Counted from the first letter of the stretch, positions 26,355 through 37,564 are shown. The stretch is 64,000 bases of DNA from Ferrigenium straubiae (GCA_019449655.1 JAHQXD010000001.1:872950-936949), one strand, 5' to 3'. Notes: a model not told the origin generated them from the sequence alone. Numbers and translations are program-made.

Positions 26355-27994
26355 GGTTTCTTCACCACTATGTGCTGCGTATCTTCAAAGATGGTTTTCA
26401 TTTCAAGCCCAAGTTGCTGTACTTGAGCATAAGCATACACCGGGAAGATGGCCAGCGCCTCGGGCTGCGCGGCCCAGACCTTCGCGAATTCCTCGACGGT
26501 GGGTATCCAGCGCTGCGGCTCCTGCTGGATGCCGAACGCCATCTCGTCCTGGTATTGCACCAGCGTGAAGGTGCGCTTGAGGTAGAACGGCAGCGTCTGC
26601 TCATAGGTTAGCACCGAATAAAACGGAATGCCCGGCTTCACCTCGGCACGGATCGCCTCGGCGATATGTTTCGCGGAGCGCTCGCGCGCCACGGTCTCGT
26701 AGCCGGACAGGCCGATCTGAGCTGCCAGCAGGGCGCTCAGTGCCAGCACTACGACCGCAACAGGCTTCTTTTCGCGCCACAGCAGCAGCATCCCCCCCGA
26801 CAGGCCGCCCAGCAACATCAATGCGGCGGCAACCAGCCACGGCCCGTAATGCGGGTACAGCTCGATCTGGTTCGGCGTGTCGGCGAATTTGTCCACGTTC
26901 AACGCCAGCCCCAGCAACAGCAGCGTGACCGGGATGGCCGGTGCGATCTGCCAGAACAGCGTACGCGCGCGCATTTCGGCGATGCGCTTGCCCATCAGCA
27001 AGGCCAGCACCGGGAACATCGGCAGCAGGTAGGACGGCAGTTTGGAGCCGGAGATGGAGAAGAACACATAGACGAATACCGCCCAGATCAGCAGGAAGCG
27101 CCGGGTGTTGAACATCTTGTCCGGCAGGCTGCTGTCGCGCAGGGTACGCCACATCGAATCGAACATCAGCACCGTCCACGGCAGCGCCCCGGCCAGCAGG
27201 ATGGGGATGAAGTAGTGCCACGGATGATAGCGCCCGTGCACCGTGCTGGTGAAGCGCTGGTAGTGCTCGTAGATGAAGAAGCGCTCGAAGAACTCCGGGT
27301 TGGCTTTCATCACCAGCAAAAACCACGGCACGGTGATCGCGAAAAATACCGCGAGGCCGGACAGCCAGTGCATGCGCTTCAGCACGCCGAAGTCGCGCTG
27401 CACGACGCAGTAGATGAACAGCGCCGCGCCCGGCAGGATGATGCCCATCAGGCCCTTGCTCAGCACCGCAAGCGCCATGCCCGCCCACGCGACCAGCATC
27501 CAGTTACGCCGTTTTGTTTTGTCCGCCTGCGCCTGCGCGAGCAGCAGGCCGAAGATGCCCAGCGTGATGAAGAACGTCACGCCCATGTCCAGCGTGTTGA
27601 TGTGCCCCATCAACACGTAGAGCAGGCTGCTCGAAAGCAGCAGCGCGGCATAGCCCGCCGCCTCGCGCCCGAACAGGCGCAGCCCGGCGAACCACACCAG
27701 CAGGATGCCCGCGAAGCCGGTCAGTCCGGTCCAGAGGCGCGAAGTCCACTGATGCTCGCCGAACAGGGTGTAGGCAGTGGCCGTCGCCCAGTATTGCAGC
27801 GGTGGTTTCTCGAAATACTTGAGATCGTTGAGGTGCGGCGTCACCCAGTCGCCGCTCGCCACCATCTCGCGCGGAATCTCGGCGTAGCGCCCCTCATCCG
27901 GCTTGATCAGCGTGCGGTATTCGAGATTGGCGAACCAGATGATCGCGATGGCGGCAAGCAGCCCCCAGACCCGTTTGATCGAGATAACAGCCAT
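26351..27994 (-). CDS. arnT: L-Ara4N transferase ArnT / PMT-family glycosyltransferase
   Basis: Adds L-Ara4N from undecaprenyl phosphate to lipid A on the periplasmic face. 547 residues from ATG 27994; the open frame runs 91 residues further upstream but that part is the opposite frame of tyrA. The catalytic loop ANLEYRTLIKPDEGRYAEIP carries the family Asp-Glu; KYFEKPPLQYWATA, TLDMGVTFF and about 12 membrane segments follow. A C-terminal periplasmic domain is present. Some PMT relatives use other sugars, but the arn neighbours make ArnT the best reading. Confidence 0.9.
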   Translation of the reverse strand: MAVISIKRVWGLLAAIAIIWFANLEYRTLIKPDEGRYAEIPREMVASGDWVTPHLNDLKYFEKPPLQYWATATAYTLFGEHQWTSRLWTGLTGFAGILLVWFAGLRLFGREAAGYAALLLSSSLLYVLMGHINTLDMGVTFFITLGIFGLLLAQAQADKTKRRNWMLVAWAGMALAVLSKGLMGIILPGAALFIYCVVQRDFGVLKRMHWLSGLAVFFAITVPWFLLVMKANPEFFERFFIYEHYQRFTSTVHGRYHPWHYFIPILLAGALPWTVLMFDSMWRTLRDSSLPDKMFNTRRFLLIWAVFVYVFFSISGSKLPSYLLPMFPVLALLMGKRIAEMRARTLFWQIAPAIPVTLLLLGLALNVDKFADTPNQIELYPHYGPWLVAAALMLLGGLSGGMLLLWREKKPVAVVVLALSALLAAQIGLSGYETVARERSAKHIAEAIRAEVKPGIPFYSVLTYEQTLPFYLKRTFTLVQYQDEMAFGIQQEPQRWIPTVEEFAKVWAAQPEALAIFPVYAYAQVQQLGLEMKTIFEDTQHIVVKKP

Positions 27995-28001
27995 TGTCTT
28001 C

Positions 28002-28874
28002 TTATTGCCCCGTCCAGTTGGTACGTACCTTGCGTGCCTCGCTGAATACCTCTTCGAGCTTCGCAGCGTCGTGCTGCTCCAGCGCCTGGAAGAGCACATA
28101 CAACTCGTCGGCATAGCGACGCAGTTCGACCAGCAGCGCCTCGCGGTTCGCGAGGCAGATGTCGCGCCACATCTCCGGGCTGCTCGCGGCGATGCGCGTA
28201 AAATCGCGGAAGCCGCTCGCGGCGAAGGACAGCAGCAGGTCGCGGTTGTCGCGCTGAGCGAGGTCATGCACCAGCGCGAACGAGAGCAGGTGCGGCAAGT
28301 GGCTCACCGCGGCAAACACTCCGTCGTGCTGCTCCGGCGTCAGTTCGCTCACCACCGCGCCGCACAGTTCCCAGGCTTGGCGCACGCGCGCCACCGCTTC
28401 GGTGCTGTTCTCGGGCAGCGGCGTCAGCACCACTTTTTTGTCGACATAGAGGTCGGCCAGCGCCGCCGCCGCGCCGCTCTTCTCCGCACCCGCGATCGGG
28501 TGCGCCGGGACGAACTGCGCGATCCTGTTTCCGAGGTTCGCGCGCGCTGCGGCGACCACGTCGCCCTTGGTGCTGCCGCCGTCGGTGACCAGCGTGTGCG
28601 CGCCGAGGTGCGGCGCGATGCGCGCCATCAGTTCCGCCATCTGCCCGACCGGGGTAGCGAGCAGCACGATGTCGGCATCCGCCACCTCGCGCACCGCATC
28701 CTCGCCGATGCGGTCGAGGATGCCGAGCCGTCGCGCCTCCTGCAACGTCGCCGTGCTGCGCCCGAAGCCGACCACTTCGCGCACCGCTGCCGCCTTGCGC
28801 AGCGCCAGCGCGAACGAGCCGCCGATCAGGCCGACGCCGAAGATGACGATTTTTTTGAATTGCGGTTGAGTCAC
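28002..28874 (-). CDS. tyrA: Prephenate dehydrogenase
   Basis: NAD(P)-dependent oxidation of prephenate (or arogenate) to the tyrosine precursor. 290 residues: GVGLIGGSFALALRK Rossmann motif at 12-26, DADIVLLATPVGQ, DGGSTKGDVV, and catalytic PAHPIAGAEKSGA near 123-135. No chorismate mutase or ACT domain is present; the mutase is on pheA. It follows aroF across a repeat-filled gap and is 7 bp before arnT. Confidence 0.95.
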   Translation of the reverse strand: MTQPQFKKIVIFGVGLIGGSFALALRKAAAVREVVGFGRSTATLQEARRLGILDRIGEDAVREVADADIVLLATPVGQMAELMARIAPHLGAHTLVTDGGSTKGDVVAAARANLGNRIAQFVPAHPIAGAEKSGAAAALADLYVDKKVVLTPLPENSTEAVARVRQAWELCGAVVSELTPEQHDGVFAAVSHLPHLLSFALVHDLAQRDNRDLLLSFAASGFRDFTRIAASSPEMWRDICLANREALLVELRRYADELYVLFQALEQHDAAKLEEVFSEARKVRTNWTGQ

Positions 28875-28886
28875 ATGTTATCCCGG

Positions 28887-28955
28887 GTAGGAGCGCAACT
28901 TGTTGCGCGATTTCCTTGCAAGAAGTAACCATTGCGCAACAAGTTGCGCTCCTAC
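28887..28955. repeat. Perfect 22-bp inverted repeat ('GGAGCGCAACTTGTTGCGC')
   Basis: Arms 28887-28908 and 28934-28955 are exact complements around a 25-base spacer. It is a copy of the dispersed element also seen at 15136-15206 and lies between aroF and tyrA. Confidence 0.8.
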
Positions 28956-28962
28956 AGCATTT

Positions 28963-29048
28963 GCAGGGTGGGTTAGCGTAGCGTAGCCCACCGGAATTTG
29001 CATTGAGCGAATGGTGGGTTGCGCGATAAAACCACTAACCCACCCTGC
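28963..29048. repeat. Inverted repeat 'GCAGGGTGGGTTAG' element
   Basis: Outer arms GCAGGGTGGGTTAG (28963-28976) and CTAACCCACCCTGC (29035-29048) enclose GCGTAGCCCACC and ATGGTGGGTTGCGCG, forming a branched hairpin. A dispersed repeat, placed directly after the aroF stop, where it may end or attenuate transcription. Confidence 0.7.
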
Positions 29049-29057
29049 ATTTTTTGA

Positions 29058-30074
29058 TCAAAGCGTACGCCCGATCGCTCCGGCGATAGCGCCCAGCGTG
29101 CCCATCAGCTTCTTCAATTCCTGTGGTGTCAGCGCCTGGTCGGCATCGCACCAGGCTTCGCACGGATTCGGGTGCATCTCGACCAGCAGGCCGTCCGCGC
29201 CTGCGGCAACCGCCGCCTGAGACAGTGCAGGCACCATCCAGGCCTTGCCGCCGGCGTGCGATGGATCGACGATCACCGGCAGGTGGGTCTCTTTTTTCAG
29301 CACGGCGATGGCCGTCACGTCCAGCACGTTGCGGTAGGCGGTCTCGAAGGTGCGGATGCCGCGTTCGCAGAAGATGATGTTGTGGTTGCCGCCCGCCGCG
29401 ATGTATTCCGCCGACATCAGCCATTCGGCAATCGTGGCCGACATGCCGCGCTTGAGGATCACCGGCTTGTTGATCTTACCCACTTCCTTGAGCAGGTCGA
29501 AGTTCTGCATGTTGCGCGTGCCGATCTGGATCACGTCCACATCGTATTCGAGGAAAAGGTCAATCTGGCGCGCATCCATCAATTCGGTGACGATGGGCAA
29601 CTTGTACGGGGCAGCCGCCTTGCGGAACATGTCCAGGCCTTCCTTGCCCTTGCCCTGAAAGGCATAGGGGCTGGTGCGCGGCTTGAACGCGCCGCCGCGC
29701 ATCAAACGGCAACCCGCCTCGTGCACAAACTTGGCGGACAGGTCCATCTGCTCCTGCGTCTCCACCGAGCACGGCCCGGCGATGATCTGGATCTGATTGC
29801 CGCCCAGCGGGATGCCGGCGATATCGATCACGGTGTTTGCCTTGTGCGACTCGCGCGACACGATCTTGTACTGCTTGGCGATATGCATCGCCGATTCCAC
29901 GCCGGGCAGCGAGGTGAACATCTCCTCGGTCAACTGGCGCTCATCGCCGATCGCGCCGATCACCGTGCGCTCGATGCCGCGCGAAATATTCGCCTTCAAA
30001 CCAGCCGTTTCCAGCCGCTTCACCACCGCGCCGATTTCGGCGTCGGTCACGTCCCTGCCCATTACGATAATCAC
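29058..30074 (-). CDS. aroF: 3-deoxy-7-phosphoheptulonate (DAHP) synthase, type I-beta
   Basis: First step of the shikimate pathway: phosphoenolpyruvate plus erythrose 4-phosphate. 338 residues with an N-terminal ferredoxin-like regulatory domain (1-75, [20 protein letters not shown]) and the barrel: [52 protein letters not shown] and VDPSHAGGK. The N-terminal domain usually gives feedback control by aromatic amino acids. It overlaps the hisC stop by 4 bp. Confidence 0.95.
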   Translation of the reverse strand: MIIVMGRDVTDAEIGAVVKRLETAGLKANISRGIERTVIGAIGDERQLTEEMFTSLPGVESAMHIAKQYKIVSRESHKANTVIDIAGIPLGGNQIQIIAGPCSVETQEQMDLSAKFVHEAGCRLMRGGAFKPRTSPYAFQGKGKEGLDMFRKAAAPYKLPIVTELMDARQIDLFLEYDVDVIQIGTRNMQNFDLLKEVGKINKPVILKRGMSATIAEWLMSAEYIAAGGNHNIIFCERGIRTFETAYRNVLDVTAIAVLKKETHLPVIVDPSHAGGKAWMVPALSQAAVAAGADGLLVEMHPNPCEAWCDADQALTPQELKKLMGTLGAIAGAIGRTL

Positions 30075-31174
30075 GCTGTCTCTCCCAAGGCTTGCGCCAA
30101 TACAGATAAAAATTTTTCGTTTTCGTTTTCAGTGCCTATGCTCACGCGCAGGTAATCCGGCATGCCGTAGCCGGCCACGGGCCGCACGATCACGCCGAGT
30201 TCCAGCAGGCGGCGGTACATCTTCATTCCGTCGCCGATCCTGAAGCTGATAAAGTTGCCATACGACGGAATGAATTCCAGCCCCAGCTTGCGCAACCCTT
30301 GCGTGATCTGTTCCATGCCGCACCGGTTGAGCTCGTTGGTGCGCCGCACGAAATCCTCGTCCTGCAGCGCCGCCACGGCGGCGGCCTGCGCCACGCTATT
30401 GACGTTGAACGGCTGGCGCACGCGGTTCATCATGTCGGCCACCTGTGCGTTGGCGAAGGCATAGCCCACGCGCAGACCGGCCAGGCCGTAGGCCTTGGAG
30501 AAGGTGCGCGAGACGATGAGATTGGGGAATTCCTTCAGCCAGGCAACCGAATCGTAGCGGTTCTCTTCGGGCAAGTATTCGTTATACGCCTCGTCGAGCA
30601 CCACCAGGATATTCGCGGGCAATGCGCGCAGAAAATCCAGCAGCGACGCTGCGTTCAGAAAGGTACCGGTCGGGTTGTTCGGGTTGGCGACGAACACCAG
30701 CTTGGCCTTGTGTTCGACCGCTACCTTGAGCATCGCTTTCAGGTCATGACCATAATCGATCGCGGGCACGCTGATGCCGGTCGCGCCCACCGCCTGCGTC
30801 GCCAGCGGGTACACCGCGAAGGCATGGTCCGAATACACCGCCTTGTCGCCCACCGTGAGGAAGGCGCGCGCAGCCAGCTCCAGCATGTCGTTGGAACCGT
30901 TGCCCAGCACGATGCGCGCGTGCTCGACGCCGTAGCGCTTGGACAGCGCGTCCTTCAGTTCGAAGCCGTTGCCGTCCGGGTACAGCGCTATAGTCTTGAG
31001 CGCCTCCTGCATCGCCGCCATGGCCTGCGGGCTGCAGCCCAGCGGGTTCTCGTTGGAGGCCAGCTTGACGATGCCGCTGATGCCCAGCTCGCGCTCCAGC
31101 TCGGAGATCGGCTTGCCGGGCTGGTAGGGCGCGATGGCGCGGATGTAGGCCGGGGCCAGTTGTGTGTAATCCAT
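30071..31174 (-). CDS. hisC: Histidinol-phosphate aminotransferase
   Basis: PLP aminotransferase, 367 residues from the second ATG (31174). Visible: [51 protein letters not shown], and the PLP Lys in [17 protein letters not shown]. In this position between pheA and aroF, HisC2-type enzymes may also transaminate aromatic keto acids (arogenate or phenylalanine/tyrosine synthesis); that is inference from context. Confidence 0.94.
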   Translation of the reverse strand: MDYTQLAPAYIRAIAPYQPGKPISELERELGISGIVKLASNENPLGCSPQAMAAMQEALKTIALYPDGNGFELKDALSKRYGVEHARIVLGNGSNDMLELAARAFLTVGDKAVYSDHAFAVYPLATQAVGATGISVPAIDYGHDLKAMLKVAVEHKAKLVFVANPNNPTGTFLNAASLLDFLRALPANILVVLDEAYNEYLPEENRYDSVAWLKEFPNLIVSRTFSKAYGLAGLRVGYAFANAQVADMMNRVRQPFNVNSVAQAAAVAALQDEDFVRRTNELNRCGMEQITQGLRKLGLEFIPSYGNFISFRIGDGMKMYRRLLELGVIVRPVAGYGMPDYLRVSIGTENENEKFLSVLAQALGETA

Positions 31175-31193
31175 CATCTCGAAATCTTAAAAG

Positions 31194-31970
31194 TTACTTG
31201 GCAGGCTTACGCAAAATCCAGTAGGTCTCACCCGGCCAGCCGGGGAACAGTGCGCCGAACCAGAGGTTGAAGCGCAGCCACCACTTGCAGTTCTCGAGGA
31301 AGAACCCCTTCTTGCGCATGAAGAACGCACCGCTCAGGAATTCCACCTCCAGCCCGTTCGCCGCCGCCATGTCACGCACGCGCTGCGGCGAGAACACGCT
31401 GACATGCCCGTATTTCATCGCCTTGGGGCGTATCTTGTCCTCGCGCGACTGCATCATGGGGTCCGGCGTGGAGGGAAAGCCGCCGATCAGCATGCCGCCC
31501 GGCTTGAGGTGCGGCACGATCTTCGCAATCAGCTCTTCCGGCTTGAACAGGTGCTCCAGCACATGCAGCAGGATCATCGCGTCGTACTGCCTCCCCTCCT
31601 CCAGCCTGAACTCCGGACTCTCCAGGTCGACCTCATGGAAATGGTTGTAGCCGGCGCGTTCCAGCTTATCGCGCTGGATCAGCGCATCCACCGCGTCCCA
31701 GTTCGCCAGCGGCACTTTTTCGCCGCCATGCTGCGCGGCGGCATGCATGAAGCTGAGCATCTGCCCGGAGTCCACGCCGATCTCGCACACGTCCAGCGCG
31801 CCCTTCTTCGCCGCGTCTTCGCGCAGGAAGTGGTACATGAACCAGTAACGCACGAGGCGCAACGGATAGTCGGTATGTTTCACCTCGGCGGGGATGCCGT
31901 AGTTTTCATCTTTCAGCGTCGGATTGTTTTTCAGGAACTCGATATCCCAACACAGTTGCGGCATTGCCAT
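31194..31970 (-). CDS. Class I SAM-dependent methyltransferase
   Basis: 258 residues from ATG 31970, chosen for TTGGAG just upstream. SAM-binding pattern: VCEIGVDSGQMLSFM as motif I, DAMILLHVLEHLFKPEELI, and LKPGGMLIGGFPS. Resembles UbiE/UbiG-like or lipid/sugar methyltransferases without a clear subfamily; the C-terminus has a hydrophobic amphipathic segment (WWLRFNLWFGALFPGW) that may touch the membrane. It sits inside the aromatic operon between pheA and hisC, an unusual guest. Confidence 0.8.
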   Translation of the reverse strand: MAMPQLCWDIEFLKNNPTLKDENYGIPAEVKHTDYPLRLVRYWFMYHFLREDAAKKGALDVCEIGVDSGQMLSFMHAAAQHGGEKVPLANWDAVDALIQRDKLERAGYNHFHEVDLESPEFRLEEGRQYDAMILLHVLEHLFKPEELIAKIVPHLKPGGMLIGGFPSTPDPMMQSREDKIRPKAMKYGHVSVFSPQRVRDMAAANGLEVEFLSGAFFMRKKGFFLENCKWWLRFNLWFGALFPGWPGETYWILRKPAK

Positions 31971-31992
31971 GCACTTACTCCAAAACAGCCGT

Positions 31993-33057
31993 CTACACGG
32001 CAACAGGGTATGACCCTAAAATTTTAATGAATGCGGCGACTTGCTTGAGTTCGGTCAGCGCGGCGGCTACTTTGGCATCGCTTTGATGCCCCTCGACGTC
32101 CATGTAGAACACGTATTCCCACAATCCGGAACGCGCCGGGCGCGACTCGAACTTGGTCATCGAAACACCGTGCTTCGCCAGCGGAACCAGCAGGTCGTGC
32201 ACCGCGCCGGGGCGGTTTGCGGCGGACAACACCACTGAGGTCTTGTCGTTGCCGCTAGGCGCGACCTGCTGATTGCCCAGCACCAGGAAGCGCGTGGTGT
32301 TCTTGGCGTCGTCTTCGATATTTTTCACGCAAAGGTTCAGGCCGAACAGCTCCGCCGCCTGGCTGCCGGCTATGGCCGCGCTGTGCGGGTTCTCTGCGGC
32401 CAGCCGCGCGGCCTCGGCGTTGCTGGAAACATGCACCAGCACTGCACCGGCCAAATGCTGGTTCAGCCAGTTCTGGCACTGCCCGAACGACTGCGAATGC
32501 GAGTACACGGTCCTGATCTCGCCAAGTTCGCAATGCTGCGACAGCAGGCACTGGTGGATCGCGAGCATCACCTCGCCGCATATCTGCAGCGGGCTGTGCA
32601 TCAACAGATCCAGCGTGCGCCCCACCGCGCCCTCGGTGGAATTCTCCACCGGAATCACGCCGTAATGCGCCGCGTCGCTTTCCGCCGCATGGAACACGTC
32701 GTCGATGGTCGCGCAGGGCAATTTCTGTATCGCGCTGCCGAAGCGCTTCAGCGCCGCCGCCTCGGTGAACGTCCCCTCCGGCCCGAGGTAGGCCACCGTG
32801 AGCGGCGCCTCCAGCGCGCGGCACTGCGACATCACTTCGGTGAACAGCTGCGCCACCGCGGCATTGCTCAGCGGCCCCTGGTTGCTGCCCTGCAGGCGCT
32901 GCAAGATCTGCGCCTCGCGCTCAGGGCGCAGCACCACGCCGTTTTCCTTGAGGTGGCCGATCTGCTGCGCCAGCGTGGCACGCCGATTGACGAGCGTCAG
33001 CATCTCGTCGTCCAGGCGGTCGATCTGTTCGCGGAGCTGTTTCAGTTTCTCGCTCAT
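31993..33057 (-). CDS. pheA: Bifunctional chorismate mutase/prephenate dehydratase (P-protein)
   Basis: Residues 1-90 are an AroQ chorismate mutase (LREQIDRLDDEMLTLVNRR). Residues 93-270 are prephenate dehydratase (VAYLGPEGTFTEAAAL, GVIPVENSTEGAVGRTLD, NTTRFLVLG). The end (280-354) is an ACT domain with KTSVVLSAANRPGAVHDLL and the ESRPARSGLWEYVFYMD phenylalanine site. Makes phenylpyruvate from chorismate and is expected to be inhibited by phenylalanine. 19 bp separate it from serC. Confidence 0.97.
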   Translation of the reverse strand: MSEKLKQLREQIDRLDDEMLTLVNRRATLAQQIGHLKENGVVLRPEREAQILQRLQGSNQGPLSNAAVAQLFTEVMSQCRALEAPLTVAYLGPEGTFTEAAALKRFGSAIQKLPCATIDDVFHAAESDAAHYGVIPVENSTEGAVGRTLDLLMHSPLQICGEVMLAIHQCLLSQHCELGEIRTVYSHSQSFGQCQNWLNQHLAGAVLVHVSSNAEAARLAAENPHSAAIAGSQAAELFGLNLCVKNIEDDAKNTTRFLVLGNQQVAPSGNDKTSVVLSAANRPGAVHDLLVPLAKHGVSMTKFESRPARSGLWEYVFYMDVEGHQSDAKVAAALTELKQVAAFIKILGSYPVAV

Positions 33058-33076
33058 GCTTGTCCCTGTCTAAGGC

Positions 33077-34159
33077 CTAACCGCGTTGCCTGGCAAAGTC
33101 GTTCATGAAATCCACCAGCGCCTGCACGCCCGCAAGCGGCATGGCGTTGTAGATCGAAGCGCGCATCCCGCCCACCGAGCGATGCCCCTTGAGTTGGAGC
33201 AGCCCGCGCGCCTCGGCCTGCTTGAGGAATTCGCCGTCGAGGCTCGTGTCCTTCAGGGTGAACGGCACGTTCATGCGCGACCTGTCACTCTTCGCCACTG
33301 GGCAGTTGTAGAAGCCGTTGCTCGTGTCGATTGCGGCATACAGCAGTTTGGCCTTGGCGATGTTGACCTGCTCCATCGCGGCGACGCCACCGTTCTTCTT
33401 CAGCCACTGGAACACCAGGCCGGCGATGTAGATGCCGTAGGTCGGCGGCGTGTTGTACATCGAATCGGCATCGGCGTGGATCTTGTAGTCCAGCATGGTC
33501 GGCGTGCCCGGTGCGGCCTGCCCGAGCAAATCTTCGCGCACGATCACCACGGCAAGCCCCGCCGGGCCGATATTCTTCTGTGCGCCGGCATAGATCAATC
33601 CGAACTTCGACACGTCACAGGGGCGCGACAGGATGTTGGACGACATGTCCGCCACCAGCGGCACGTCCCCGGTGTCGGGCACCCAGTTGAATTCCACGCC
33701 GCCGATGGTCTCGTTCGGGCAATAGTGCAGGTAGGCTGCGTTGGGGTCGCGCTGCCAGGTGTCGAAGGCCGGAACATAGGTGCAGTTTTTGTCGGCATTG
33801 CTCGCCGCGATGTTCACCTTGCCGAACTTCTGCGCCTCGCCGATGGCCTTCTTCGACCATTCGCCGGTGTTGACGTAATCGGCGGAAGCATTGCCACGCA
33901 ACAGGTTCAGCGGGACCATCGAGAACTGCAGATGCCCGCCACCCTGCAGGAACAGCACCTTGTAGTTGGCGGGAATGCCCATCAGCTCGCGCAGATCGGC
34001 CACGGCCTGCGCGTGGATGCCCATGTACTCCTTGCCGCGGTGCGACATCTCCATCACCGACATGCCGCTGCCGCGCCAGTCGGGCAATTCCGCCTGCGCC
34101 TGCAGCAACACTTCTTTCGGCAACACGGCCGGGCCTGCGCTGAAGTTGTAGATCGTCAT
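33077..34159 (-). CDS. serC: Phosphoserine aminotransferase
   Basis: PLP enzyme of serine and pyridoxine synthesis, 360 residues. Visible: [14 protein letters not shown] at the start, [19 protein letters not shown], and [16 protein letters not shown] with the PLP Lys near residue 196, then [16 protein letters not shown]. The start codon directly abuts the gyrA stop, so gyrA and serC are read as one unit. Confidence 0.97.
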   Translation of the reverse strand: MTIYNFSAGPAVLPKEVLLQAQAELPDWRGSGMSVMEMSHRGKEYMGIHAQAVADLRELMGIPANYKVLFLQGGGHLQFSMVPLNLLRGNASADYVNTGEWSKKAIGEAQKFGKVNIAASNADKNCTYVPAFDTWQRDPNAAYLHYCPNETIGGVEFNWVPDTGDVPLVADMSSNILSRPCDVSKFGLIYAGAQKNIGPAGLAVVIVREDLLGQAAPGTPTMLDYKIHADADSMYNTPPTYGIYIAGLVFQWLKKNGGVAAMEQVNIAKAKLLYAAIDTSNGFYNCPVAKSDRSRMNVPFTLKDTSLDGEFLKQAEARGLLQLKGHRSVGGMRASIYNAMPLAGVQALVDFMNDFARQRG

Positions 34160-36712
34160 TTATTCTTCTTCCGGCTCCGCGATGCGGCTCAGGCCGGCCA
34201 GCTTCTCGCCCTCTTCCACGTTCATCAGCGTGACGCCCTGCGTGGAGCGCCCCATCTCGCGGATTTCCTTGACGCGGGTGCGGATCAGCACGCCGTTGGT
34301 GCCGATCAGCATGATCTCGTCGTCTGCGTTCACCAGCGTTGCCGCGACCACCTTGCCGTTGCGCGCCGTGGTCTGGATCGCGATCATGCCCTGCGTGCCG
34401 CGCCCGTGGCGGGTGTATTCCGCGATAGGCGTGCGCTTGCCGTAGCCGTTCTCGGTCGCGGTCAGCACGCTCTGTTCCTCGTTCTCGGCCACCAGCAGCG
34501 AGATCACCTTGCCGCCCTTGGCCAGGTTCATGCCGCGCACGCCGCGCGTGTCGCGGCCCAGCGCACGCACGTCGTTCTCGTCGAAGCGCACCGCCTTGCC
34601 CTCGTCGGAGAACAGCATCACGTCGTGTTTTCCGTCGGTCAGCGCCACGCCGATCAGGAAATCGCCCTCATCGAGCGCGATGGCGATGATGCCGGCCTTG
34701 CGCGGGTTGGCGAACTGCGACAGCGCGGTCTTCTTCACGGTGCCGTCGGCGGTGGCGAAGAATACGAATTTATTCTCGCTGAACTCCTTCACCGGCAGCA
34801 CGGCATTGATCTTCTCGCCCTCGGCCAGCGGCAGCAGGTTCACGATGGGCTTGCCACGCGAGATGCGGCTGCCCTGCGGCACTTCGTAGACTTTCAGCCA
34901 GTAGGCGCGGCCGCGGTTGGAGAAGCACAGGATGTAGTCGTGGGTGTTGGCGATGAACAGGTTGTCGATGAAATCGTCTTCCTTGGTCGCCGTCGCCTGC
35001 TTGCCGCGCCCGCCACGCTTCTGCGCACGGTATTCGTCCAGCTTCTGCGCCTTCATGTAGCCGCCGTGCGACAAGGTGACCACCACGTCTTCCGGCGCGA
35101 TCAGGTCTTCCATGCTCATCTCTTGCGTGTGCGTGATGATCTCGCTGCGGCGCTTGTCGCCGAACTGCGCCTTCACCGCGGTCAGTTCGTCGCCGATGAT
35201 GGTGGTGACGCGCTCCGGCTTGGCGAGGATGTCCAGCAGGTCGGCGATCTTGTCCATCACCTCGCGGTATTCGCCGACGATCTTGTCCTGCTCCAGTCCG
35301 GTCAGGCGTTGCAGGCGCAACTCCAGGATCGCCTGCGCCTGCGCATCGGAAAGGTGGTAGCCGCGCGCCTTGCCCTCGCCCCGCAAACCAAACTCGGGCG
35401 CGAGGTCTTCGGGGCGCGATGCGTCGCTGACGCGGGATAGCATATCCTCGACCAGAGAGGAGCGCCAGGCGCGACCCATGAGCTCGCGCTTGGCGTCGGC
35501 GGGCGTCGGCGCTGCCTTGATCAGTGCGATGATCTCGTCCACGTTGGACAGCGCCACCGCAAGGCCTTCGAGGATATGGCCGCGCTCACGCGCCTTGCGC
35601 AGTTCGAAGATGGTGCGGCGCGTGACAACTTCGCGGCGGTGGCGCAGGAACGCCTCGATCACATCCTTGAGGTTGCACAGCTTCGGCTGGCCGTCCACGA
35701 TGGCGACCATGTTGATGCCGAAGCTGTCCTGCATCTGGGTCGCCTTGTACAGCTTGTTCAGGATCACGTCGGCGTTCTCGCCGCGCTTCAGCTCGATCAC
35801 CGCGCGCATGCCGGACTTGTCCGATTCGTCGCGGATTTCCGAGATGCCTTCCAGCGTCTTCTCGCGCACCATCTCGCCGATCTTCATCAGCAGGTTGGCC
35901 TTGTTCACCTGGTAGGGCAGCTCGTCGATGATGATGGCCTGGCGCTCGCCCTTGCCGATGTCCTCGAAGTGGGTGCGCGCGCGCATCACCACGCGGCCGC
36001 GGCCGGTGCGGTAGCCTTCCTTCACCCCGGCAAGGCCATAGATGAAGCCCGCCGTCGGGAAGTCGGGTGCGGGCACGTATTCGATGAGCTGCTCAATGTC
36101 CATGTCCGGGTTCTTCAGCAGCGCGAGGCAGGCGTCCACCACTTCGGAGAGGTTGTGCGGCGGAATATTGGTCGCCATGCCCACCGCGATACCGGAAGAA
36201 CCGTTCACCAGCAGATTGGGGAAGCGCGCCGGGAATACCAGCGGCTCATGCTCGGAGCCGTCGTAGTTCGGCCCGAAATCGACGGTTTCCTTGTCCAGGT
36301 CGGCGAGCAGTTCGTGGGCGATCTTCGCCATGCGGATTTCGGTGTAACGCATCGCCGCCGCGTTGTCGCCGTCCACCGAGCCGAAGTTGCCCTGCCCGTC
36401 CACCAGCGTGTAGCGCAGCGAGAAATCCTGCGCCATGCGCACGATGGTGTCGTACACCGCCGTATCGCCGTGGGGGTGGTACTTACCGATTACGTCGCCG
36501 ACGATACGCGCGGACTTCTTATAGGCGCGGTTCCAATCGTTGGAAAGCTCGTGCATCGCGAACAGCACGCGACGGTGCACCGGCTTCAGGCCGTCGCGCA
36601 CGTCGGGCAGCGCGCGCCCGACTATGACGCTCATCGCATAGTCCAAGTAGGACTTGCGCATTTCCTCTTCAAGGCTGACCGGCAGGGTTTCTTTGGCGAA
36701 TTTCTGTTCCAT
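34160..36712 (-). CDS. gyrA: DNA gyrase subunit A
   Basis: 850 residues from ATG 36712 ([20 protein letters not shown]). Catalytic Tyr in [13 protein letters not shown]; quinolone-region [17 protein letters not shown] has Thr where E. coli has Ser83 and keeps Asp87; Thr here is the natural residue in many Gram-negatives and lowers quinolone sensitivity. The C-terminal beta-pinwheel carries the GyrA box QKRGGRGK needed to wrap DNA. It heads the gyrA-serC-pheA operon on the minus strand. Confidence 0.98.
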   Translation of the reverse strand: MEQKFAKETLPVSLEEEMRKSYLDYAMSVIVGRALPDVRDGLKPVHRRVLFAMHELSNDWNRAYKKSARIVGDVIGKYHPHGDTAVYDTIVRMAQDFSLRYTLVDGQGNFGSVDGDNAAAMRYTEIRMAKIAHELLADLDKETVDFGPNYDGSEHEPLVFPARFPNLLVNGSSGIAVGMATNIPPHNLSEVVDACLALLKNPDMDIEQLIEYVPAPDFPTAGFIYGLAGVKEGYRTGRGRVVMRARTHFEDIGKGERQAIIIDELPYQVNKANLLMKIGEMVREKTLEGISEIRDESDKSGMRAVIELKRGENADVILNKLYKATQMQDSFGINMVAIVDGQPKLCNLKDVIEAFLRHRREVVTRRTIFELRKARERGHILEGLAVALSNVDEIIALIKAAPTPADAKRELMGRAWRSSLVEDMLSRVSDASRPEDLAPEFGLRGEGKARGYHLSDAQAQAILELRLQRLTGLEQDKIVGEYREVMDKIADLLDILAKPERVTTIIGDELTAVKAQFGDKRRSEIITHTQEMSMEDLIAPEDVVVTLSHGGYMKAQKLDEYRAQKRGGRGKQATATKEDDFIDNLFIANTHDYILCFSNRGRAYWLKVYEVPQGSRISRGKPIVNLLPLAEGEKINAVLPVKEFSENKFVFFATADGTVKKTALSQFANPRKAGIIAIALDEGDFLIGVALTDGKHDVMLFSDEGKAVRFDENDVRALGRDTRGVRGMNLAKGGKVISLLVAENEEQSVLTATENGYGKRTPIAEYTRHGRGTQGMIAIQTTARNGKVVAATLVNADDEIMLIGTNGVLIRTRVKEIREMGRSTQGVTLMNVEEGEKLAGLSRIAEPEEE

Positions 36713-36866
36713 GAATATGCTCTGACCTAAAGGCAATCGGCGTATAACAAAGCGCGCATTTTAGCACAGCGGCACCACCCCGAGCCACCCGCATGGATGG
36801 CGATACCATTTGGCCGAAGCGGCAAGTTTTGTTAAAGTCAGCCCCTCATCAATCAGGTTCCATGCC

Positions 36867-37562
36867 ATGACCAACGCCGATCCCGTCGAACTCGACAAAT
36901 TCTCGCAACTCGCCCACAAGTGGTGGGACCCGAACAGCGAATTCAAGCCGCTGCACGACATCAACCCGCTGCGCCTCGGCTACATCGACCGCCACGCCGG
37001 CCTGGCCGGGAAGACCGTGCTCGACGTCGGCTGCGGCGGCGGCATCCTGTCGGAGAGCATGGCCGGATTGAACGCGAACGTCACCGGCATCGACCTCGCC
37101 GACAAATCGCTGCAGGTCGCCAAGCTGCACCTGCTGGAAAGCGGCCGCAGCGTCGACTACCGCAAGATCGCCGTGGAAGACCTCGCGGCCGGGCAGCCCG
37201 GCCATTACGACGTCGTCACCTGCCTGGAAATGCTCGAGCATGTGCCCGACCCGCAAAGCGTGGTCACGGCCTGCGCGAAACTGGTCAAACCGGGCGGCTG
37301 GGTGTTCTTCTCCACACTCAACCGCAACCCGAAGTCCTACCTGTTCGCCATCGTCGGTGCGGAATACGTGCTCAAACTGCTGCCGCGCGGCACGCACGAC
37401 TACGACAAGTTCCTCAAGCCCTCCGAACTCGCGCAATTCTGCCGCCACGCGGGGCTGAATGTGACCGACCTCATCGGCATGAGCTACAACCCGCTCAGCC
37501 AGATTTATTCATTGGGCAGCGATACGGACGTGAACTACATGGTCGCCTGCCGCAAGGATTGA
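36867..37562 (+). CDS. ubiG: Ubiquinone biosynthesis O-methyltransferase UbiG
   Basis: Performs both O-methylations in ubiquinone synthesis. 231 residues from ATG 36867 ([20 protein letters not shown], family-like); the frame is open to 36810. SAM motif [13 protein letters not shown], then [13 protein letters not shown] and [17 protein letters not shown], and the membrane-interacting segment [21 protein letters not shown]. It is divergent from gyrA and followed after 2 bp by gph. Confidence 0.97.
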   Translation: MTNADPVELDKFSQLAHKWWDPNSEFKPLHDINPLRLGYIDRHAGLAGKTVLDVGCGGGILSESMAGLNANVTGIDLADKSLQVAKLHLLESGRSVDYRKIAVEDLAAGQPGHYDVVTCLEMLEHVPDPQSVVTACAKLVKPGGWVFFSTLNRNPKSYLFAIVGAEYVLKLLPRGTHDYDKFLKPSELAQFCRHAGLNVTDLIGMSYNPLSQIYSLGSDTDVNYMVACRKD

Positions 37563-37564
37563 CG

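Noticed and set aside
27995..28267. 91-residue N-terminal extension of ArnT
   Set aside because: This part is the wrong frame of tyrA, rich in Ser, Arg and Cys, and PMT enzymes start at the first membrane segment (ATG 27994).
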